Counted from the first letter of the stretch, positions 8,578-16,668 are shown. The stretch: 37,990 bases of DNA from Bradyrhizobium sp. LHD-71 (GCF_031157255.1 NZ_JAVIFX010000049.1:1-37990), one strand, 5' to 3'. The notes: generated by a model from the letters alone, not told the origin. Numbers and translations: made by a program.

Positions 8578-10149
8578 ATGTCCATCGTTCTCTCGGCATC
8601 GGTTCGCCAGAACCTGCTGTCGCTGCAGTCGACCGCTGATCTGCTCTCGACCACGCAGAGCCGCCTTGCCACCGGCAAGAAGGTCAACACCGCCCTCGAC
8701 AACCCGACCAATTACTTCACGGCTGCTTCGCTCGACAGCCGCGCCAGTGACATCAACAATCTCCTGGACGGCATCGGCAACGGCGTGCAGGTGCTGCAGG
8801 CCGCCAACACCGGCATCACCTCGCTGCAGAAGCTCGTCGACAGCGCCAAGTCGGTCGCCAACCAGGCCCTGCAGACCACCGTCGGCTATTCGGAAAAGTC
8901 CACGGTGACCTCGGCCGTGATCACCGGCGCGACGGCGAACAATCTGCTCGGCCCCGCGGGCAATCCGACCGACGCAACCTTTACCGGTGCGTTGCGGCAG
9001 AACAACCTTACCGCTGCTGCGAACATCACTAACGCTACTGAGCTCGCAACAGCAACAAACGCCGACACGCTGACGGCTGGCTTTTCAGCGGGCGACACGA
9101 TCACCGTCAATGGCCAGACGCTCACGTTTATGGCCACCGGCACGGCTTCGGGCGCCAACCAGATCGACGTCACCGACAACGTCGGCCAGTTGCTCGCCAA
9201 GATCGACGGACTGAGCGGCGGCACCGGCTCGACCGTGACCGCTGGCCAGGTCGTTCTGCACACCGGCACTACCAGCGACCTATCGATCACCAGCTCGAAC
9301 ACGGCCGCCCTGGGCGCACTCGGCCTCGGCACAGGTGTCACCCAGGCGCGCACCGCCGGCGCTCCGCCGGCGCTGCAGGGCCAGACGCTGACGATCGCAT
9401 CGACCGCCGGCGGTACGGCGACCAACATTACGTTTGGCACGGCTGCTGGCCAGGTCAACACGCTCGACGAGTTGAACGCCGAGTTGGCGAAAAACAACCT
9501 GCAGGCGACGATCTCGGAAGGTAAGATCACCATCACTACCTCGAACGACGCAGCTTCTGCGACGATCGGCGCCATCGGCGGCACTGCAACGCCGTTCGCC
9601 AGCCTGACGCCTCCGGCTTCGGTGCAGGACGCAGCGGCGCAACTGACCCGCGCCAACCTGGTGAGCCAGTACAACAACATCATTCAGCAGATCACCACCA
9701 CTGCGCAGGACGCCTCGTTCAACGGCGTCAACCTGCTCAACGGCGATACGCTGAAGCTGGTGTTCAACGAGACCGGCAAGTCGACGCTGTCGATCACCGG
9801 CGTGACCTTCAACCCCGCAGGTCTGGGTCTCGCCGAACTGACGAAGGGCACCGACTTCATCGACAACAACGCCACCAACAAGGTGCTCGAGGATCTGAAC
9901 AGCGCGTCCAGCGCGCTGCGCTCGCAGGCGTCGACGCTCGGTTCGAACCTGTCGATCGTGCAGATCCGTCAGGACTTCTCGAAGAACCTGATCAACGTGC
10001 TTCAGACCGGCTCGTCCAACCTGACGCTCGCCGACACCAACGAAGAGGCGGCCAACAGCCAGGCGCTGTCGACCCGTCAGTCGATCGCGGTGTCCGCGCT
10101 CGCGCTCGCCAATCAGTCGCAGCAGAGCGTGCTGCAGCTGCTCCGCTGA
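8578..10149 (+). CDS. fliC: Flagellin, first copy
   Basis: This is a filament subunit of 523 residues. The N-terminal helices (SVRQNLLSLQSTADLLSTTQ, then LATGKKVNTALDNPTNYFTA) and the C-terminal helix (SIAVSALALANQSQQSVLQLLR) are the conserved D0/D1 flagellin regions. The centre (about residues 168-345) carries two flagellin-IN-like modules, one around DTITVNGQTLTF to AALGALGL and one around QTLTIAS to ATIGAIGG. The first is about 75% identical to a FlgE segment over 24 residues. The ends are nearly identical to the second flagellin downstream, so the two are recent or gene-converted paralogues. A strong intrinsic terminator follows directly. Confidence 0.96.
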   Translation: MSIVLSASVRQNLLSLQSTADLLSTTQSRLATGKKVNTALDNPTNYFTAASLDSRASDINNLLDGIGNGVQVLQAANTGITSLQKLVDSAKSVANQALQTTVGYSEKSTVTSAVITGATANNLLGPAGNPTDATFTGALRQNNLTAAANITNATELATATNADTLTAGFSAGDTITVNGQTLTFMATGTASGANQIDVTDNVGQLLAKIDGLSGGTGSTVTAGQVVLHTGTTSDLSITSSNTAALGALGLGTGVTQARTAGAPPALQGQTLTIASTAGGTATNITFGTAAGQVNTLDELNAELAKNNLQATISEGKITITTSNDAASATIGAIGGTATPFASLTPPASVQDAAAQLTRANLVSQYNNIIQQITTTAQDASFNGVNLLNGDTLKLVFNETGKSTLSITGVTFNPAGLGLAELTKGTDFIDNNATNKVLEDLNSASSALRSQASTLGSNLSIVQIRQDFSKNLINVLQTGSSNLTLADTNEEAANSQALSTRQSIAVSALALANQSQQSVLQLLR

Positions 10150-10178
10150 TCGCGAACCGATAAATTCAAGCAAGTCGA

Positions 10179-10210
10179 ACGGCCGGGGAAACCCGGCCGT
10201 TTCTTTTTTT
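10179..10210 (+). terminator. Intrinsic terminator after the first flagellin gene
   Basis: ACGGCCGGG at 10179-10187 pairs perfectly with CCCGGCCGT at 10192-10200 around a GAAA loop and is followed by TTCTTTTTTT. This is a textbook Rho-independent terminator. It implies that the two flagellin genes are separate transcription units. Confidence 0.95.
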
Positions 10211-10290
10211 CGATCAGGCTTTTGAAGCGCCAGATCTGAAGCGACGTTCGAAGTGCTTGATCCAGCTTCACAGCTCATTAACGATGAAAT

Positions 10291-10316
10291 TTAATCCGCC
10301 GTTAAGCATAGTTTAA
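10291..10316 (+). promoter_or_regulatory. Tandem CtrA-like boxes upstream of the second flagellin gene
   Basis: Three TTAA tetramers lie at 10291-10294, 10302-10305 and 10313-10316, each separated by exactly seven bases. They form two overlapping perfect TTAA-N7-TTAA boxes that share the middle half-site. TTAA-N7-TTAA is the CtrA consensus. A fourth TTAA at 10278-10281 is out of phase. They lie about 100-120 bp before the start codon, where a promoter is expected. CtrA binding is inferred from the consensus only. Confidence 0.65.
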
Positions 10317-10411
10317 GGCCCGCCTCCTAGAACGAATGCCGACATCGACTCAGCCGAACCGCTCCCTTTGGCGTGGAGCAGCCGGCGTTGCGCATCCAGG
10401 AGGCCCCCAGA

Positions 10412-11995
10412 ATGTCGAATATCGTTCTCAGCGCGTCGGTTCGTCAGAACCTACTCTCGCTTCAATCCACCGCGGACCTCCTGGCGACGACGCAGAGCCG
10501 GCTTGCGACGGGCAAGAAGGTCAACACCGCGCTCGACAACCCGACCAACTACTTCACCGCGGCCTCGCTCGACGCGCGCGCCAGCGATATCAACAACCTG
10601 CTGGACGGCATCGGCAACGGCGTGCAGATCCTGCAGGCCGCCAACACCGGCATCACTTCGCTGCAGAAGCTGATCGACAGCGCCAAGTCCGTCGCCAACC
10701 AGGCGCTGCAGACCGCGGTGGCCTACTCGCAGAAGTCGTCGATCACCGCGGCCGTGATTCCGGGCGCGACGGCTCAGAACCTGCTCGGCGACTACACCAA
10801 CGCGGCACGTCCTGCGGGCGCGTCGCTGAAGGTCGGAGCGGCGAACGCTGACGCGAGCGGAACGACGCTCATCTCCGCTCTGACCGACGGCACGTCGACC
10901 ACGGCGACCGGCCCAGTGAACGGCGATACGATCACGGTGAACGGAAAGACGATCTCGTTCGTCACCGCCGGTGCCGCAACGTTCGATTCCAACGGCAACA
11001 TGACGATCGGTATCGACCAGACCCTGAACTCGTTGCTGGCTGGCATCGACCAGATCACCGGCAACACTGCCAACCCGTCCACCATCAGTGGCACCGGCCA
11101 GATCGTGCTCAACACCGGCGCGGTCGCCGACCTGGAGATCTCGGGCACGGCCCTCGGCAAGCTCGGCCTCGCGGCGGGCACGACCCCGCGCGGCACCGAG
11201 CTCGCCTCGGGCCTCACGTTGACCATCCCGGCGACCGAGCATGGCACCGCGACCAACATCACCTTCGGTACCGGCCTCGGCCAGGTCGCGACGCTCAATC
11301 AGTTGAACGCAGCGCTGGCGCCAAACTTCCTGATCGCCAGTATCGACACCAGCGGCCGGATCACCATCTCCACCTCGAACGACTCGGCATCGGAAACGAT
11401 CGGTACGATCGGCGGCACCGCAACCGCGACCGGCGAAGCCTTCAACGGCCTGATCGCCGCCGACCCGGTCGTCGACCCGACCGTGCAGTCGACGCGCGCC
11501 GGCCTTGTGCTCCAGTACAACAAGATCATCGAAAACATCGTCACGACGTCGCAGGACGCGTCGTTCAACGGCGTCAACCTTCTGGCCGGCGACACGCTGA
11601 AGCTGGTGTTCAACGAGACCGGCAAGTCAGTGCTCAACATCCAGGGCGTGAACTTCACCCCTGCCGGCCTCGGCCTCGGGATGCTGACGACGGGCACCGA
11701 CTTCATCGACAACAACTCCACGAACGAGGTGCTCGCCGCGCTGAACGCCGCGGGGAGTTCGCTGCGCTCGCAGGCGGCCTCACTCGGCTCCAACCTGTCG
11801 ATCGTGCAGATCCGCCAGGAGTTCTCGAAAAATCTGATCAATGTGCTGCAAACCGGCTCGGCAAATCTCACGATCGCCGACACCAACGAAGAGGCGGCCA
11901 ACAGCCAGGCGCTGGCAACGCGGCAGTCGATCGCGGTGTCCGCGCTCGCGCTCGCCAACCAGTCTCAGCAGAGCGTGCTCCAGTTGCTGCGCTGA
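10412..11995 (+). CDS. fliC: Flagellin, second copy
   Basis: This is the second filament subunit, 527 residues. Its N-terminus (SASVRQNLLSLQSTADLLAT) and C-terminus (LALANQSQQSVLQLLR) almost duplicate the first copy, and the central flagellin-IN-like modules (from about residue 168) have the same layout but diverged sequence. The frame stays open 13 codons upstream. The ATG at 10412 is chosen because AGGAGG lies 8 bases before it and the paralogue starts there. CtrA-like boxes precede it and a hairpin follows its stop. Having two similar flagellins fits the multi-flagellin subpolar filaments of Bradyrhizobium. Confidence 0.96.
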   Translation: MSNIVLSASVRQNLLSLQSTADLLATTQSRLATGKKVNTALDNPTNYFTAASLDARASDINNLLDGIGNGVQILQAANTGITSLQKLIDSAKSVANQALQTAVAYSQKSSITAAVIPGATAQNLLGDYTNAARPAGASLKVGAANADASGTTLISALTDGTSTTATGPVNGDTITVNGKTISFVTAGAATFDSNGNMTIGIDQTLNSLLAGIDQITGNTANPSTISGTGQIVLNTGAVADLEISGTALGKLGLAAGTTPRGTELASGLTLTIPATEHGTATNITFGTGLGQVATLNQLNAALAPNFLIASIDTSGRITISTSNDSASETIGTIGGTATATGEAFNGLIAADPVVDPTVQSTRAGLVLQYNKIIENIVTTSQDASFNGVNLLAGDTLKLVFNETGKSVLNIQGVNFTPAGLGLGMLTTGTDFIDNNSTNEVLAALNAAGSSLRSQAASLGSNLSIVQIRQEFSKNLINVLQTGSANLTIADTNEEAANSQALATRQSIAVSALALANQSQQSVLQLLR

Positions 11996-12013
11996 ACGCG
12001 TCGAAAGCAAACG

Positions 12014-12047
12014 GACAAGACGGCGAGGGCAACCTCGTCGTCTTGTC
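12014..12047 (+). terminator. Long hairpin after the second flagellin gene
   Basis: GACAAGACGGCGAGG at 12014-12028 pairs with CCTCGTCGTCTTGTC at 12033-12047 around a GCAA tetraloop, with one G-T pair. There is no T tract after it, so it may protect the 3' end of the flagellin mRNA rather than terminate by itself. Confidence 0.7.
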
Positions 12048-12193
12048 GTGCGCGAATGAAGCGTCGATGCTTGCGCCTTGATTTTGCACCGTTTCTGACA
12101 CGCGATAACCATCTTTTAAAGCCGGCGCGATACAACCGTCGGCGTGTCTCAAGCGCACGAATCGTGCGGCATGCACAAACATCGAGGTGACGA

Positions 12194-12559
12194 ATGTCCG
12201 ACGCCGCCAAAGCCTATGCCCGCGTGGCGAATACCACCGCTGCGCCGCGCGAGATCGAGGCACAGGCTCTGCTCAAGGCCGCGAACAAGCTGCAGGACGT
12301 TCTGAACAACGCGGATGCGACCAGTGAGCGCACCAAGGACGCGCTGCTGTTCAATCGCAAGCTCTGGTCGATCTTCATGAGCGACGCGCTGCGCGACGAG
12401 AATCCGCAGCCGCTGGAGATCCGGCAGAAGATCGCCAACATCGGCGTGTTCGTGCTGACCCAGACTGCGGCGCTGCAGCTCAATCCGCAGCCGGAGCATT
12501 TCAAGTCGCTGATTGAGATCAACCGCAACCTGGCTGCGGGCCTCAGCGGCCGCGCCTGA
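12194..12559 (+). CDS. flaF: Flagellar biosynthesis regulator FlaF
   Basis: FlaF is a small cytoplasmic protein needed for flagellin synthesis and secretion in alphaproteobacteria; in Caulobacter it works against FlbT. The 121-residue protein has the family pattern AKAYARVANTTAAPREIEAQ, then LLFNRKLWSIFMSDALRDEN, and LIEINRNLAAGL at the end. A GAGGTG ribosome site precedes the ATG. It lies just after the flagellins, as in many relatives. Confidence 0.94.
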   Translation: MSDAAKAYARVANTTAAPREIEAQALLKAANKLQDVLNNADATSERTKDALLFNRKLWSIFMSDALRDENPQPLEIRQKIANIGVFVLTQTAALQLNPQPEHFKSLIEINRNLAAGLSGRA

Positions 12560-12634
12560 GATTCTTTTGGACGCATTTTCTCGCAGAGAGCCCGGTCCTT
12601 ACTTTTTCCGGAGAATGCGCGGGCAACGTTTCGC

Positions 12635-13003
12635 ATGGCCGATCTTCTGCAGATCATCTCTTCGAACTATGTGGCGGTCGGCTCGCTCAGCGCCAGCGCG
12701 GGCAAGAAGTACGTCCCAGTCGATCCGGCCTTGTTCGAAGGCACTTGGAGAGGCAAGTACGCCGACGGCAAGGCTTTCGCAGTCCAGGTCTCGAACGTCC
12801 AGGGATTTCGCGCAACCGCAAAGTATGAAGCCGGTGGCGCGGCGAAATATCAGAACGTCCTGATCGCCAGCGACGGCACCTTCCGGGTCGGCGATACAAA
12901 GTTCGCGCTGACCAAGCCCGGCACAGCCGAGATCAAGACCGTGATGATGCAGAACGGCCAGCCGTCGACCATCGAAACGGCTTACGCCAAGCAGAATGGA
13001 TAA
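12635..13003 (+). CDS. Conserved hypothetical protein next to flaF
   Basis: This encodes a 122-residue protein with no signal peptide or membrane segment and no cysteine. From about residue 33 it reads like a compact beta-rich domain (GTWRGKYADGKAFAVQVSNV, then FRATAKYEAGG, FRVGDTKFALTKPG). Its composition resembles the beta modules of the axial proteins. The ATG at 12635 lacks a clear ribosome site nearby; a GGAG sits about 22 bases upstream. It ends 17 bases from the converging flaG gene. Position between flaF and flaG suggests a filament-related role, but I do not recognise the family. Confidence 0.75.
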   Translation: MADLLQIISSNYVAVGSLSASAGKKYVPVDPALFEGTWRGKYADGKAFAVQVSNVQGFRATAKYEAGGAAKYQNVLIASDGTFRVGDTKFALTKPGTAEIKTVMMQNGQPSTIETAYAKQNG

Positions 13004-13020
13004 GGCCGGAAAGCCGGCGA

Positions 13021-13386
13021 TCAGACCGTCCGATCCGTGAGGTGAGGGTGGCTCTCCTCTCTCGCACGCTCAAGCTCACGAAAATAGGCGGTCCTGCGTC
13101 GCCTGGCCTCGTCAGGCACTTGCGCGACGACATTCTCGGTCCGGCTATCGACGACACGATAGACCAGCTGGGCGCTGTCCTGGTCGAACACCATCTGGCG
13201 CGACAGCCGCTCGCGATCGAGTTGCACGCTTTCGCCCCGCGCGCCTTTCGCGGTTTCGGACGCGGTCACGCTGACGGCCGGCGGCAGCTGCGTGCGCACG
13301 GCTTCGCGTGCCGCCTCGGGAGCCGGGCGCACACCAGATGTTTGGGCCGGGACCCCGACCGGCCTGACTGAGAAATCTGTGCTCAT
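13021..13386 (-). CDS. flaG: FlaG-like protein
   Basis: This is a 121-residue protein whose second half (LSRQMVFDQDSAQLVYRVVD, then ENVVAQVPDEA) matches the pattern of the FlaG domain: a short beta pair with D-x-x-S/T and a closing V-x-Q-x-P-x-E. The N-terminal half is Pro/Ala/Thr-rich and probably disordered. The frame opens 16 codons earlier, but the ATG at 13386 has AGGAGG five bases upstream and is preferred. FlaG proteins affect filament length in other bacteria; the exact role here is inferred. Confidence 0.8.
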   Translation of the reverse strand: MSTDFSVRPVGVPAQTSGVRPAPEAAREAVRTQLPPAVSVTASETAKGARGESVQLDRERLSRQMVFDQDSAQLVYRVVDSRTENVVAQVPDEARRRRTAYFRELERAREESHPHLTDRTV

Positions 13387-13518
13387 GGTGGCCTCCTCGG
13401 CCTCGAGACAAATCCCTCCCCAAGCAGCGATCATCGGTCAAGCGCCTCAACATCCTGTTGAGAAACGCGCTCAACGCGATGTCGAGATAACTGTGTTGAT
13501 TTGAGTCAAATCCTCAAC

Positions 13519-13623
13519 GTCATTGCGAGGCTACGTAGCCCGGGCGAGCGAAGCGACCCCGGGTGGAGAGTCCTCCCCGCATGGCGCTTCGCTTATGCGG
13601 GCTACCGTCCTTCGCGCAATGAC
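13519..13623. repeat. GTCATTGCGAG palindromic repeat, variant centre
   Basis: The element starts GTCATTGCGAGGC and ends CGCGCAATGAC. Its interior differs from the 4246 and 7770 copies and contains GGGCGAGCGAAGCGACCC and a GCATGGCGCTTCGC segment. It separates flaG from the flgN-like gene and lies immediately after the latter's stop. Confidence 0.8.
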
Positions 13624-13627
13624 CTGA

Positions 13628-14122
13628 TTACAGCGTTCGGCTCAAGGTCAGCGGCGCGGCGTGACGGGTTCCGGCGTTGCTGCGCTGGCCTCTGGACGTG
13701 TAGGTCGACGGCACGGCGCGCCGCTGCATCTCGGTGTTGACGCCGCGGATGATTCCTTCCGACACCGCATGCGCCGTCGCAAGCACGGTGAGGTTCACCT
13801 GCAGCATGGCACGGAACGTGTCGTGATGGCGGTGCAGGGCGGCGAGCAGGTCGGGCGTCGTTTGCGCCATGTAGCGCTGGTTGGCCCGAAGCCCGGCGAT
13901 CGCGCCGATGTAGCGGCGCGAAAGATCGCTCTTGGCGCTGTCGAGCACCATCGCCTCGCGAATCTTGCCGGCGCGGACCATCTCGGTTTCCTGCTCGATC
14001 ACCTTGAGCAGCGTATCCATGATCTGCATCAGTGCGTCTGCGAACTTGCGCGCATCAGCGGGTGTCGTGATCGAGGGCTGCAACGGGGGGGCAGTGGTGC
14101 GGTGATGGCTGTTCATGGGCAT
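13628..14122 (-). CDS. flgN: FlgN-like flagellar protein
   Basis: This is a mostly helical 164-residue protein. The core (ADALMQIMDTLLKVIEQETE, then MVRAGKIREAMVLDSAKSDL) has the long amphipathic helices and the E-x-E-x-V-x-x-G pattern of FlgN-type export chaperones that hold FlgK and FlgL in the cytosol. The C-terminal 30 residues are Arg/Ser/Thr-rich and look disordered. The ATG at 14122 has GAGGA seven bases upstream; a second ATG two codons later is possible. It is downstream of flgI and flgJ in the same direction. The family call is from pattern, not alignment. Confidence 0.72.
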   Translation of the reverse strand: MPMNSHHRTTAPPLQPSITTPADARKFADALMQIMDTLLKVIEQETEMVRAGKIREAMVLDSAKSDLSRRYIGAIAGLRANQRYMAQTTPDLLAALHRHHDTFRAMLQVNLTVLATAHAVSEGIIRGVNTEMQRRAVPSTYTSRGQRSNAGTRHAAPLTLSRTL

Positions 14123-14157
14123 GTGTTGGTCCTCAGAGATTGCCGCAAGCTCGCGTG

Positions 14158-14284
14158 CTCCCTCTCCCCGTTGGGGTGAGGGGCAGTAACAAACGCTGAC
14201 CTTGCGAGGCGCGCTGAAAAAGCTTTCGGATCACGGCTGCCAGATCCCCCTCACCCTAGCCCTCTCCCTGACGGGGAGAGGGGA
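14158..14284. repeat. CCCTCTCCCC palindromic repeat pair
   Basis: The segments at 14158-14183 (CCCTCTCCCCGTTGGGG with GTGAGGGG) and 14245-14284 (CCCCCTCACCCTAGCCC with GACGGGGAGAGGGGA) are each self-complementary and also complementary to each other. They belong to a repeat type often seen between genes in GC-rich proteobacteria. They fill the gap between flgJ and the flgN-like gene and may reduce read-through. Confidence 0.75.
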
Positions 14285-14314
14285 TAAGGCCGAACGCGTG
14301 GCGGCCTTCTTCCT

Positions 14315-14644
14315 TCACGTCGCGCCTGCCTGTTGCATGATCAGCGTGCGAAACACGTCGTCGGTGATGCCGATGCCGCCGGATTTCGATATGCCCTTGG
14401 CGTATTCGTCCGTCAGCATCGACCGCCAGGGGCCGGTCCCTTCGGTGCTGCCGAGCGGACCTTCACCTTTGACGTCGGCGAACATCTGCTGAAACATCGA
14501 ATTGAGAAACACCTGTTCGAAATCCTGCGCCGAGGCCTTCGCCTTCTCGCGCGCCTGCGGCGAGATTTTCTTCAGCGCGTCGATCAGCGCGATGTCGGGA
14601 CGACCGTTGATCGTCGGCGTAGCCTGGACCGGAACAACGCTCAT
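14315..14644 (-). CDS. flgJ: Rod-binding protein (short FlgJ / CheL)
   Basis: This 109-residue protein holds only the rod-binding domain of FlgJ (QDFEQVFLNSMFQQMF, then TDEYAKGISKSGGIGI). It lacks the peptidoglycan hydrolase domain of enteric FlgJ, as is usual in alphaproteobacteria, where it is often called CheL. It would cap the growing rod in the periplasm. Its ATG overlaps the flgI stop by one base (TAATG), so the two are translationally coupled. Confidence 0.9.
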   Translation of the reverse strand: MSVVPVQATPTINGRPDIALIDALKKISPQAREKAKASAQDFEQVFLNSMFQQMFADVKGEGPLGSTEGTGPWRSMLTDEYAKGISKSGGIGITDDVFRTLIMQQAGAT

Positions 14645-15762
14645 TACATCACCTCGATGTCGGCCTGGATCGCGCCGGCGGCCTTGACCGCCTGCAGGAT
14701 CGCGATCATGTCGCGCGGGCCGATGCCCAGCGCGTTCAACCCGTCGACCAACTGCTGCAGCGAAACTCCGTCCTTCACCACCGCGAGCTTCTGGCCGTCT
14801 TCCTGCACGCCGACGCGCGAGCGTGGAACGACCACGGTTTCTCCACGCGACAGTGCATTCGGCTGGCTGACCTGCGGTGCCTCGGAAATCGTGACGGTCA
14901 GGTTGCCTTGCGCGATCGCCACCGTCGCGACGCGCACGTCGCGTCCCATGACGATGATTCCCGAGCGTTCGTCGATCACGATCTTCGCGCCGATGTCAGG
15001 TTCGACCTGCAACTGTTCGATCTCGGTGAGCAGGGCGACGACGTTGCCCTTGAATTCCTTCGGAACGTTCAACAGCACAGTCGACGGATCGACCGGCTCG
15101 GCGGTCTTGCTGCCGAGGAAGTCGTTGACAGCGGAGGCAATACGCTTGGCGGTGGTGAAATCCGCATTGCGCAGCGCCAGTCGCACGTTCGGCAGGCGAT
15201 TGAGCGCGAAATCGATCTCGCGCTCGATGATTGCACCATTGGAAATGCGCCCGACGGTCGGCACCCCACGTACGATCTTTGAAGCTTCACCTTCCGCCGC
15301 GAAGCCGCCGATCGCGAGTGAGCCTTGCGCCACCGCGTAGACATTACCGTCGGCGCCGAGCAGCGGCGTGACGAGGAGCGTGCCGCCCTGCAGGTTCTTG
15401 GCGTCGCCGAGCGCCGACACCGTGACGTCCATCCGCGTGCCCTGGGTCGAGAATGCGGGCAGGTTGCCGGTGACCATGACGGCCGCGACGTTGCCGGTGC
15501 GAATGTTGGCGCCACGAATGTTGACGCCCATCCGCTCGAGCATCGCCTGCAGCGACTGCTTGGTGAAGGGGATGTTGTTCAGCGTGTCGCCGGTTCCGTT
15601 CAGGCCGACGACCAGGCCATAGCCGATCAACTGGTTCTGGCGCACGCCCTCGATGTTCGCGAGATCCTTGATCCGCGAGGTGGCGCCGGCGGGCACCATA
15701 TGCACCATATAAAGACAGAGGATGGCGACCACAGCGCACAAAGCTCGAAACGCGCCTGACAT
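14644..15762 (-). CDS. flgI: Flagellar P-ring protein FlgI
   Basis: FlgI forms the periplasmic P ring around the rod. The 372-residue protein has a signal peptide (hydrophobic ALCAVVAILCLYMVHMVPAG, cleavage near residue 27), then the hallmark SRIKDLANIEGVRQNQLIGYGLVVGLNGTG region (split here as one conserved block from residue 29). The C-terminus has LNALGIGPRDMIAILQAVKAAG and ends IEVM. A sigma-54 site lies about 70 bases upstream. It diverges from fliX, the arrangement known in Caulobacter. Confidence 0.96.
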   Translation of the reverse strand: MSGAFRALCAVVAILCLYMVHMVPAGATSRIKDLANIEGVRQNQLIGYGLVVGLNGTGDTLNNIPFTKQSLQAMLERMGVNIRGANIRTGNVAAVMVTGNLPAFSTQGTRMDVTVSALGDAKNLQGGTLLVTPLLGADGNVYAVAQGSLAIGGFAAEGEASKIVRGVPTVGRISNGAIIEREIDFALNRLPNVRLALRNADFTTAKRIASAVNDFLGSKTAEPVDPSTVLLNVPKEFKGNVVALLTEIEQLQVEPDIGAKIVIDERSGIIVMGRDVRVATVAIAQGNLTVTISEAPQVSQPNALSRGETVVVPRSRVGVQEDGQKLAVVKDGVSLQQLVDGLNALGIGPRDMIAILQAVKAAGAIQADIEVM

Positions 15763-15832
15763 CCCTTGCTCCCAACGAAGGTTTCACTCCGCCCGCGGCC
15801 CTCTGGTCGGGCGGGCGGGTCAAGGTGTCACT

Positions 15833-15850
15833 AGCGAACGCCATGCCAAA
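15833..15850 (-). promoter_or_regulatory. Sigma-54 promoter for flgI
   Basis: Read on the minus strand the sequence is TTTGGCATGGCGTTCGCT, with GG at 15847-15846 and GC at 15835-15834 separated by ten bases. It differs from the consensus at one base in each element. The start would fall near 15822, leaving about 60 bases of leader before flgI. Confidence 0.68.
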
Positions 15851-15944
15851 CGCCGGGCATGAAGCAAGCCTTTGATATTTCATGATAACGGGCGTTGAAC
15901 CGGCCCTCGTCACGGGACGCTGCGACGACGAAATCTGCCCTATG

Positions 15945-15960
15945 CGGCACTTTTTGCCGG
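15945..15960 (-). promoter_or_regulatory. ftr-like palindrome (putative FlbD site) between flgI and fliX
   Basis: On the minus strand the sequence is CCGGCAAAAAGTGCCG, containing GGCA and TGCC separated by five bases. It closely matches the CCGGCAAAACTTGCC before flgE. It lies about 100 bp upstream of the -24 element of the flgI promoter and only five bases from a CtrA-like box serving fliX. It could activate flgI and affect fliX. Confidence 0.62.
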
Positions 15961-15964
15961 GCCG

Positions 15965-15980
15965 TTTACCCGCCATTAAC
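15965..15980 (+). promoter_or_regulatory. CtrA-like box upstream of fliX
   Basis: TTTACCCGCCATTAAC is TTTA-N7-TTAA-C, one mismatch from the CtrA consensus. It lies about 55-65 bases before the fliX ATG, where the -35 region of its promoter is expected. In Caulobacter fliX is an early, CtrA-dependent gene. Confidence 0.6.
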
Positions 15981-16031
15981 CATAACGAGGCGAGCTTCCC
16001 ACGACGTCTCGCGGGAGAGCGGAGAAAAGCG

Positions 16032-16457
16032 ATGCGAATCTACGGACCGAATGGCGCGGGCCCGGCGGCACCTCCATCGAGCGCCCGGCGCAGTTCATCG
16101 TCGTCTTTCTCGCTCCCCAATCTCAGCGAGGCCGGCGACAGCCGCCCGACGGTGGCGCCGACCGGCGTCGGAAATATCGACGCGCTGCTGGCCCTGCAGG
16201 GGGTTGAAGATTCGGTCGAGCGGCGCAAGCGCGCGGTCAAGCGCGGCCGCAACGCGCTCGACGTTCTCGACGATCTGAAGATCGGCCTTTTGTCCGGGTC
16301 GATCGATCCCGGCACGGTACAGCGGCTGCGGACCGCTGCATCCGAGCTCAAAACCAATTCCGGCGACACCAGTTCAGGTGATTTGGGGCTCGATTCCGTG
16401 CTGGCCGAGATTGAGCTGCGGGTCGAGGTGGAACTGGCGAAAGCCGGAAGCATCTGA
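16032..16457 (+). CDS. fliX: Flagellar assembly regulator FliX
   Basis: FliX in Caulobacter links completion of the early basal body to activity of the sigma-54 activator FlbD. This 141-residue protein starts MRIYGPNGAG, the family signature, followed by a Ser-rich linker, then FSLPNLSEAGDSRPTVAPTG and a helical C-terminal half (LLALQGVEDSVERRKRAVKR, GRNALDVLDDLKIGLLSGSI) characteristic of FliX. The frame is open further upstream, but the ATG at 16032 matches the family start and has GGAGA upstream. A CtrA-like box precedes it. Its presence supports the reading of the ftr-like elements as FlbD sites. Confidence 0.93.
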   Translation: MRIYGPNGAGPAAPPSSARRSSSSSFSLPNLSEAGDSRPTVAPTGVGNIDALLALQGVEDSVERRKRAVKRGRNALDVLDDLKIGLLSGSIDPGTVQRLRTAASELKTNSGDTSSGDLGLDSVLAEIELRVEVELAKAGSI

Positions 16458-16668
16458 TCTGAATGGTATTTTGGTGCGGACGCGCACCCGATTCCACCGG
16501 ATTCGTTCCACCAATCGGCACCGGCCGCGTCCGGGCCGTCCCCGCTCAAACGGCCGCTCCATAACCTGCCGTCTGACGCGTCAGCGATATTGTCTGTCAC
16601 GAATCGCCGCTATATAAGCGGCGCTCGCGAGAAGCCCCTGTCTCGCCGGTGACGGACAAAAGCCTCCC

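Noticed and set aside
10216-10232. GG-N10-GC match before the second flagellin gene
   Set aside because: The halves (AGGCTT and AGCGC) are poor sigma-54 matches and lie just after a terminator.
12140-12158. Possible sigma-54 site before flaF
   Set aside because: CGGCGTG and AAGCG have the right spacing but weak agreement, so it was not listed.
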